From Euryarchaeota archaeon UBA82 (GTDB lineage: Archaea; Thermoplasmatota; Poseidoniia; Poseidoniales; Poseidoniaceae), in contig DAKQ01000026.1 of NCBI GenBank assembly GCA_002496635.1, forward strand, positions 11,795 through 28,997: 17,203 nucleotides of DNA, written 5' to 3'. The notes under the pieces were generated by a model, which had not been told where the DNA came from, searched no databases, and worked only from the letters and a program-made list of their open reading frames with translations. The stretch's first letter is position 1. Each line of letters begins with the position of its first letter. A program made the position numbers and the translations under genes. This document shows, piece after piece, positions 13,087 through 17,203 of the stretch.

Positions 13087-15384
13087 TCACTTTCGTGAAA
13101 GCTTTTTCTTTCTCTCTTTTTCGAGGATTGTACATCGACGGATTTGTTCCTTAGCACGAGTGGATTCTTCAGGTGATAAACCTCGAGGCATGGCTTGTTC
13201 ATAACACTTTATTGCATCGGCGAACCGTTCCATTTCTGCATATGCAGTCCCCATATTGTAGAGTGTTTGCCCTCTCACATTAGATGGATCAATCATCATG
13301 GCTTTGTGATAAGATTCTACACAAGCAGGATATTCCTCCATGAAATAATATGCATTTCCTCTTCCGTTCAATATGCGAATCACCATTTCATTATCGTTGG
13401 TAAATGATGGTAAGGCTCGGTCGAAACTCGACAAAGCCTCGCGGAACTTTCCATCTTCAATGAGTTGAACACCCTGGTTGTACCATGAAATGTCTTGATT
13501 AGCAACAGAACTAGATGCTACAGTCATTTGAGTGGATGAGGCAATTATTGCTGTAGCATCCAGGGCTGCTTTGGCAAGATCAACCTCGACTTTCGTTTCC
13601 TCTCTTATTTGTTGAACTCGAGGTTGGACTGGAGAAAGTAAAAGATCATTGGCCATTGATTTCTCTTCTTCTGAGACGGCAGATTCTGGTTGTGATGTTA
13701 TGAATTCCTGCTGTACTGGTTCGAGAGGAGGTTGAGTGAATGTTTCTTGTACAAAAGATGGCTGTGTAGGCTCAGAATCAGTTTGTGGTTCTGATTGAAT
13801 TCCTGATTCAAGATCGTTGGCTTTAGCATGGCATTTTTGAGCAGTTTCTAAATCTCCTGCAGCCTCTAGCGAACGTGCAAGACCTTTCCATAGTCCAGAA
13901 TTATCTTTATCCGTTTGAATTAATTCTTTCCATATTTTTACTGCCTCAATATTATCTCCCTTCAAGGTCATCGCCCTTGCTCTCTGTTCGGATGCACCAG
14001 GAATTAGGAAATCAAGTGCATATTGGGCTAATTGCGGGGCTTCTGGCATTGTAGGTGGTATGCCAGTAATATTTTCCAAAACGGCCACTTCTTGTTCAGC
14101 GCATGTCAGCAGATGTTCGATGATTTCATTTCGTAATAAAGCATCATCTTGTACTTCAAGGAAAGCCATACCGTGGGAGAGAACATCCCCGATATTTCCT
14201 GAAGATTTTGCATAATCGACTAATTTCAGTCGAGCTTTTAGATGTCTCTTGTCAAGTTCGATTGTATTTTCAAAGGCTTCAATTGCCTTATTCTCTTCAT
14301 CATTTCGGGCATAGAGCGTGCCTAAATTGTACCAACCACTTGCAACTTCTTCGTCCAGTCGAGTTGCGTGTTCCAGTGCAGCAATCGCATGCGTGTCGAG
14401 TTCCATTCGTGCCATTGCGCCTCCTGCAATTCTCCATGCTCCAGCATGATTTGCTCCAATCGTTTTCAGATGCGGCTTTAGTAATGCTAAGGCTTTCTTT
14501 GGTTCTCCTTGTCGAATCATTTCTGTTGCTTCAGCAGTGAGTTTATCCAAGTCTATTTCTTCAACAATTGGAGTGTTTTCGATTTCGGTTTCTATTGCTT
14601 CCTGAATTTCTGTTTCAATCTTCTGAGTCGCAGCAACTACTTCTGCTGCACTTTGTAGTTCTTCTTTGTCTAGATGCCCATCTCCATCGAAATCGTGATG
14701 GACGGCTTCAGATAGGATTGCTTCTGAATCTGTAACTCCTGAATCAGCCATTACGTTAACGAGAGTTGATTCATGATGTGATGCCTTTGTTATCGTAGAT
14801 TTGATTGCTTCAGGCACCTCTTCAACAGAGGCATTCTTGGATCGGGATAGAACATCTGTGAGTGATGGATGGCCTGGGAAGAAATCCAAGCCCCTTCGAG
14901 CCATTGCTGCAGCTCCTACTTCGTCTCCAATTCTGTCAAGTAGAATTGCTAAATTGGCAGTTGCTGGTGCGTGATCTGGATTCAAATCAAGACATATTTG
15001 GAATGCTTGTCGAGCTCCACGTGCATCCTGCTGAGCTTCGAGTAGTACTCCGCGATTAAACCAAGCCATGTCACAGGAAGGATCAAGGGCAATAGCTTTG
15101 TTAAATGCAACAAGTGCTTTTTGTGGATTATTGGAACGGGAATGAGATTCACCTTCATCAAGGAGTACATTCACTTGGTCTTCTACAGATTCAGTTTCTG
15201 CAATTGATTCTGAAAATTCCTTAGCAGGTTGTTCTTCAGAGGCTGATTCGGTCTCTCCATCGGGCATATTTTGAGGCTCTTCCAGTTGCTTATTCTCCTC
15301 AGTTAGCCCCGCAGAACGCATTGCATCTGCCATATCGTTCATCAATGAGTTGGACATTTCTTTGTCGGCTTCACCATCGCTCAT
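13087..15384 (-). CDS. Large TPR-repeat protein with one EF-hand loop
   Basis: 765 residues. An acidic, Glu-rich leader (about 1-65) is followed by TPR units at about 70-172 (for example ALVAFNKAIALDPSCDMAWF), an EF-hand-type loop DFDGDGHLDKEE (231-242), a second TPR block at about 280-390 (GWYNLGTLYARNDEENKAIE), a possible weaker TPR-like stretch near 460-530, a Pro/Gln/Glu-rich linker (about 530-610), and a final TPR block (about 640-740) before a basic tail, EKERKKKLSRK. There is no signal peptide or membrane segment, so it is probably a cytoplasmic scaffold. The EF loop has Asp at 1, 3 and 5 and Glu at 12, so it could bind calcium. ATG 15384 is preferred over GTG 15393 because AGGTG (15391-15395) lies six bases before it and overlaps the GTG. 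It diverges from the flavin reductase operon. Partners are unknown. Confidence 0.8.
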   Translation of the reverse strand: MSDGEADKEMSNSLMNDMADAMRSAGLTEENKQLEEPQNMPDGETESASEEQPAKEFSESIAETESVEDQVNVLLDEGESHSRSNNPQKALVAFNKAIALDPSCDMAWFNRGVLLEAQQDARGARQAFQICLDLNPDHAPATANLAILLDRIGDEVGAAAMARRGLDFFPGHPSLTDVLSRSKNASVEEVPEAIKSTITKASHHESTLVNVMADSGVTDSEAILSEAVHHDFDGDGHLDKEELQSAAEVVAATQKIETEIQEAIETEIENTPIVEEIDLDKLTAEATEMIRQGEPKKALALLKPHLKTIGANHAGAWRIAGGAMARMELDTHAIAALEHATRLDEEVASGWYNLGTLYARNDEENKAIEAFENTIELDKRHLKARLKLVDYAKSSGNIGDVLSHGMAFLEVQDDALLRNEIIEHLLTCAEQEVAVLENITGIPPTMPEAPQLAQYALDFLIPGASEQRARAMTLKGDNIEAVKIWKELIQTDKDNSGLWKGLARSLEAAGDLETAQKCHAKANDLESGIQSEPQTDSEPTQPSFVQETFTQPPLEPVQQEFITSQPESAVSEEEKSMANDLLLSPVQPRVQQIREETKVEVDLAKAALDATAIIASSTQMTVASSSVANQDISWYNQGVQLIEDGKFREALSSFDRALPSFTNDNEMVIRILNGRGNAYYFMEEYPACVESYHKAMMIDPSNVRGQTLYNMGTAYAEMERFADAIKCYEQAMPRGLSPEESTRAKEQIRRCTILEKERKKKLSRK

Positions 15385-15416
15385 GAACTGCACCTAACCT
15401 TTGGCATGACTGTTAC

Positions 15417-15425
15417 GGCATAAGC
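15417..15425. promoter_or_regulatory. TATA-like patch in the divergent gap between the TPR and flavin reductase genes
   Basis: GGCATAAGC reads CATAAG on the plus strand and CTTATG on the minus strand. It is about 37 bases before the TPR gene start and 68 before the flavin reductase start at 15489. The rest of the 104-base gap holds no clear signal. Weak evidence. Confidence 0.2.
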
Positions 15426-15488
15426 ATTGTTCCTAATTGGTTGAACTATGATGCATGGTTTCTTCTATCACTTCTCATTGGGTTAGAC

Positions 15489-16043
15489 ATGGGAGAAACG
15501 CCATTACGAATTATGGGACTGTCAGGTTCTTATGGGAAATCATCAAAGAATGGAATGCTGGTTGATCTAGCGTTAAAAAAAGCCTCAGAATTGGGTGCTG
15601 ATGTCATGTTTTGGGACTTAACCGAGCAACCACTCCCGCTTGTTGGGGCTGAAGGTTGTTGGAGTGATCCAATTACGAAGAAATTCCAAGAAGAAGCCTC
15701 GAATTGCGATGGATTCCTTGTTTCTTCTCCTGAATATCATGGAACGATGTCTGGTGTTATGAAGAATACATTTGATTGGGTCTACGAAAAGCATGTCGGA
15801 GGGAAGGTATTCGGTCTCATGGCCACTCTTGGAGGTATGGAAAATTCAAACACACTCAATCACATGAGAATCATGGTTCGATGGTTGCATGGAATAGCCG
15901 TAACTCAGCAACTTGCTATTGGACACGTGAAAGAGGCTTTTGATGAAGATGGTAATCTTGTTAATGAAGATTCAAATCAACGCTTACAAACCCTTGTTGA
16001 ATCAGTACTTGATACTGCTCGAATATATCGTAATTCTCAGTGA
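15489..16043 (+). CDS. NAD(P)H-dependent FMN reductase (flavodoxin-like)
   Basis: 184 residues. It is a flavodoxin-fold oxidoreductase that uses NAD(P)H to reduce FMN or small acceptors such as quinones. LRIMGLSGSYGKSS (6-19) is the first strand and the phosphate-binding loop of FMN. SPEYHGTMSGVMKNTFDWV (80-98) is the family signature, normally SPEYNxxxPGxLKNAIDW; a serine replaces the usual proline. A glycine-rich turn LGG (114-116) follows. I chose ATG 15489 since the fold begins a few residues later; an ATG at 15441 would add 16 hydrophobic residues not seen in the family, although neither start has a strong ribosome site. It leads a three-gene unit: the SUMF1-fold gene starts four bases after its stop and the ArsC-like gene overlaps that one. 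Substrate is unknown. Confidence 0.87.
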   Translation: MGETPLRIMGLSGSYGKSSKNGMLVDLALKKASELGADVMFWDLTEQPLPLVGAEGCWSDPITKKFQEEASNCDGFLVSSPEYHGTMSGVMKNTFDWVYEKHVGGKVFGLMATLGGMENSNTLNHMRIMVRWLHGIAVTQQLAIGHVKEAFDEDGNLVNEDSNQRLQTLVESVLDTARIYRNSQ

Positions 16044-16047
16044 TTAT

Positions 16048-16797
16048 ATGCAACCGAACAAACCATTCTTTGAGGATGAGTTCGGGGGGAGTTATCTTCT
16101 TCTTGAACCCGGTTCATTCATCTTAGGCGATCAAAATGGTTCTGGACATCCGAATGAACAGCCATGTATTGATGTCACTTTATCCGAACCCGTTTTCCTA
16201 GGTGCTCGTCCAGTAACTCAAGTTCAATGGTCAAGTAGGATGGGTTCGAATCCTTCGAAATTTCAAGACGGTTGGAGTGCTGGTCTTCGTCCTGTTGAAA
16301 GTATTTCATTTCAGGAAGTACAAGAGTTTCTGAAAGTTTTGAATTCTGAACCCTCATCCTATCTTGGATTAAGTGGAGTGTGGCGACTTCCTTCCGAAGT
16401 TGAGTGGGAATATGCTGCCAAAGCAGGAACGACTACCAGATGGTCATTTGGCGACAAGGATGCAGAACTTGATGCCCATGGATGGCATGCAGGCAACAGT
16501 GGCGCTATGACGAGAGAAGTAGGGTCTAAGAAAGCCAATCAATGGGGTTTCTATGATATGCATGGTATGATTCATGAGATGACTGCAGACCATTGGAGTA
16601 AAGATCATTCAAATCATCATCGTGGACAAAGACCTTGTGTACATGCAAATGCTGAACATCGGGTTGCGAAAGGTGGTTCATGGTTTACAGAAAGCGATTC
16701 CTCAAGATCCTCTTCCCGTCGAAGATTCAACACAAGTGAAGGAAAGGACGGAATTGGCATACGTCTCGTGTGGGAGCCAACGGAGATGAATCAATGA
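16048..16797 (+). CDS. SUMF1/FGE-fold protein lacking the catalytic cysteines
   Basis: 249 residues, about the length of one FGE-sulfatase domain. Family landmarks: LLLEPGSFILGD (17-28), EPVFLGARPVTQVQW (47-61), RPVESISFQEVQEFL (81-95), the core RLPSEVEWEYAAKAG (113-127), and GFYDMHGMIHEMTAD (167-181) where GLYDMxGNVWEWTxD is common. Near the end KGGSWFTESDSSRSSSRRR (208-226) is the region that in true formylglycine-generating enzymes holds two copper-binding cysteines (GGSYxCxxxxCxRYR); here those sites are not Cys. It therefore should not oxidise sulfatase cysteines, and no sulfatase gene is in the window. There is no signal peptide. It may be a ligand-binding or other oxygenase-like member of the fold. 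It starts four bases after the flavin reductase stop and ends in an ATGA overlap with the ArsC-like gene. Confidence 0.82.
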   Translation: MQPNKPFFEDEFGGSYLLLEPGSFILGDQNGSGHPNEQPCIDVTLSEPVFLGARPVTQVQWSSRMGSNPSKFQDGWSAGLRPVESISFQEVQEFLKVLNSEPSSYLGLSGVWRLPSEVEWEYAAKAGTTTRWSFGDKDAELDAHGWHAGNSGAMTREVGSKKANQWGFYDMHGMIHEMTADHWSKDHSNHHRGQRPCVHANAEHRVAKGGSWFTESDSSRSSSRRRFNTSEGKDGIGIRLVWEPTEMNQ

Positions 16798-17126
16798 AGT
16801 ATTTTCATAATCCGAGATGTTCTAAGAGTCGTCAAGGTTTGGCATATTTATCAGATGATGTAGAGATTGTATTGTATCTGAAAGAAGAAATTGCTGCTTC
16901 AGTTTACACTTCAATGATAGAGCGATATGATGGAGCATTTCTTGATTTACTACGCGTTGGTGAAAAACCTGCAAAAGGTTTGGATTTCTCATCTTTGGAT
17001 ATTGGAGAAATAGCAGAATTCCTATGCCTCCATCCAATTGTTCTCCAAAGACCAATCTTAGATGATGGAGAATCAGTAATCATTGGTCGGCCAGTTGAAA
17101 ATATTTCTCGGTTTTTGGGTAATTAG
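16794..17126 (+). CDS. ArsC/Spx/YffB-family thioredoxin-fold protein (arsenate reductase-like)
   Basis: 110 residues. HNPRCSKSRQGL (5-16) holds the active-site Cys9 in the CSKSR form typical of glutaredoxin-coupled arsenate reductases and their Spx/YffB relatives. Arg54 in LLRVGE, Arg86 in LQRPIL and Arg99 in IIGRP sit where ArsC has its three oxyanion-binding arginines, so arsenate reduction to arsenite is plausible. No arsenite pump, arsR or other resistance gene is nearby, so another thiol-redox role is also possible. The ATG overlaps the stop of the SUMF1-fold gene (ATGA) with GGAG eight bases upstream, pointing to coupled translation. Its TAG stop overlaps the stop of the convergent gene at the right edge by four bases (TTAG). 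Confidence 0.8.
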   Translation: MKYFHNPRCSKSRQGLAYLSDDVEIVLYLKEEIAASVYTSMIERYDGAFLDLLRVGEKPAKGLDFSSLDIGEIAEFLCLHPIVLQRPILDDGESVIIGRPVENISRFLGN

Positions 17127-17203
17127 TCTCCATTTCGTTCTTCTAAATCCACTTCAAAGTTTACTTCATCTAACTGCTGGTTTGGAGGAATATGACCTGG
17201 CTT
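17123..17203 (-). CDS. C-terminal end of an unidentified protein
   Basis: The last 26 codons and a TAA stop of a minus-strand gene that enters from the right edge. It is the only frame open on this strand here. The tail is hydrophilic and acidic (DEVNFEVDLEERNGD at the end) and gives no family clue. The stop overlaps the TAG of the ArsC-like gene, as at the other convergent junction near 2285, which supports it being a real gene. Confidence 0.55.
   Translation of the reverse strand, partial: KPGHIPPNQQLDEVNFEVDLEERNGD

Noticed and set aside
15385..15488. Small RNA or tRNA in the divergent gap
   Set aside because: No cloverleaf or stable stem is visible; only a weak TATA-like patch.
16048..16797. 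Formylglycine-generating enzyme (sulfatase activator)
   Set aside because: Both catalytic cysteine positions are replaced and no sulfatase gene is present.
1..17203. CRISPR array, insertion sequence, prophage or integron signals
   Set aside because: No regularly spaced repeats, transposase, integrase or terminal inverted repeats were seen.

Overview
The window reads as a chromosomal piece of a streamlined planktonic archaeon, most likely a euryarchaeon of the Thermoplasmata side (Marine Group II / Poseidoniales-like). The archaeal call rests on a two-domain archaeal tRNA-splicing endonuclease at 1184-2287 and on TATA-like boxes about 25 bases ahead of start codons that lack a Shine-Dalgarno. 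The finer lineage is inference from gene content: an LDH-like malate dehydrogenase, a three-subunit proton-translocating transhydrogenase, a choice-of-anchor-V membrane protein and a heptose-type sugar kinase. The DNA is AT-rich and almost wholly coding. No gap exceeds about 135 bases, and I see no RNA genes, insertion sequences, CRISPR arrays or phage genes.

Layout. 1-1091 (minus): the 5' end of a PfkB/RfaE-type sugar kinase, preceded by a regulator-like protein with a winged helix and three TerB-like helical repeats. 1184-2287 (plus): endA. 2284-6665 (minus): a secreted, membrane-anchored M6 metalloprotease, then a two-gene unit of a CxCH-bearing choice-of-anchor-V membrane protein and a TatC-like protein fused to an HdrA-like cysteine domain. 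6731-9625 (minus): pntA1-pntA2-pntB. 9758-10696 (plus): mdh, divergent from the transhydrogenase operon. 10697-13044 (minus): A-type Fe-S carrier, YgfZ-like folate-binding protein and an acyltransferase-3 membrane protein. 13087-15384 (minus): a long TPR protein with one EF-hand loop. 15489-17126 (plus): a compact trio of NAD(P)H/FMN reductase, a SUMF1-fold protein lacking the FGE cysteines, and an ArsC/Spx-family protein. 17123-17203 (minus): the C-terminal end of an unidentified gene.

How the genes work together. Much of the window concerns redox balance. The transhydrogenase exchanges hydride between NADH and NADP+ at the cost of the proton gradient, and its divergent neighbour malate dehydrogenase supplies or consumes NADH. 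A flavin reductase and a thioredoxin-fold ArsC protein lie in one operon, and an Fe-S carrier sits beside the Fe-S repair protein YgfZ. The most unusual object is the TatC-like membrane core with a cytoplasmic C-terminal domain that resembles the N-terminal cysteine domain of heterodisulfide reductase HdrA. It is encoded directly behind a membrane protein that carries an exported CxCH motif.

All three convergent gene junctions have no spacer. Two share the same four-base stop overlap (CTAA/TTAG) and one abuts exactly, which shows extreme compaction.
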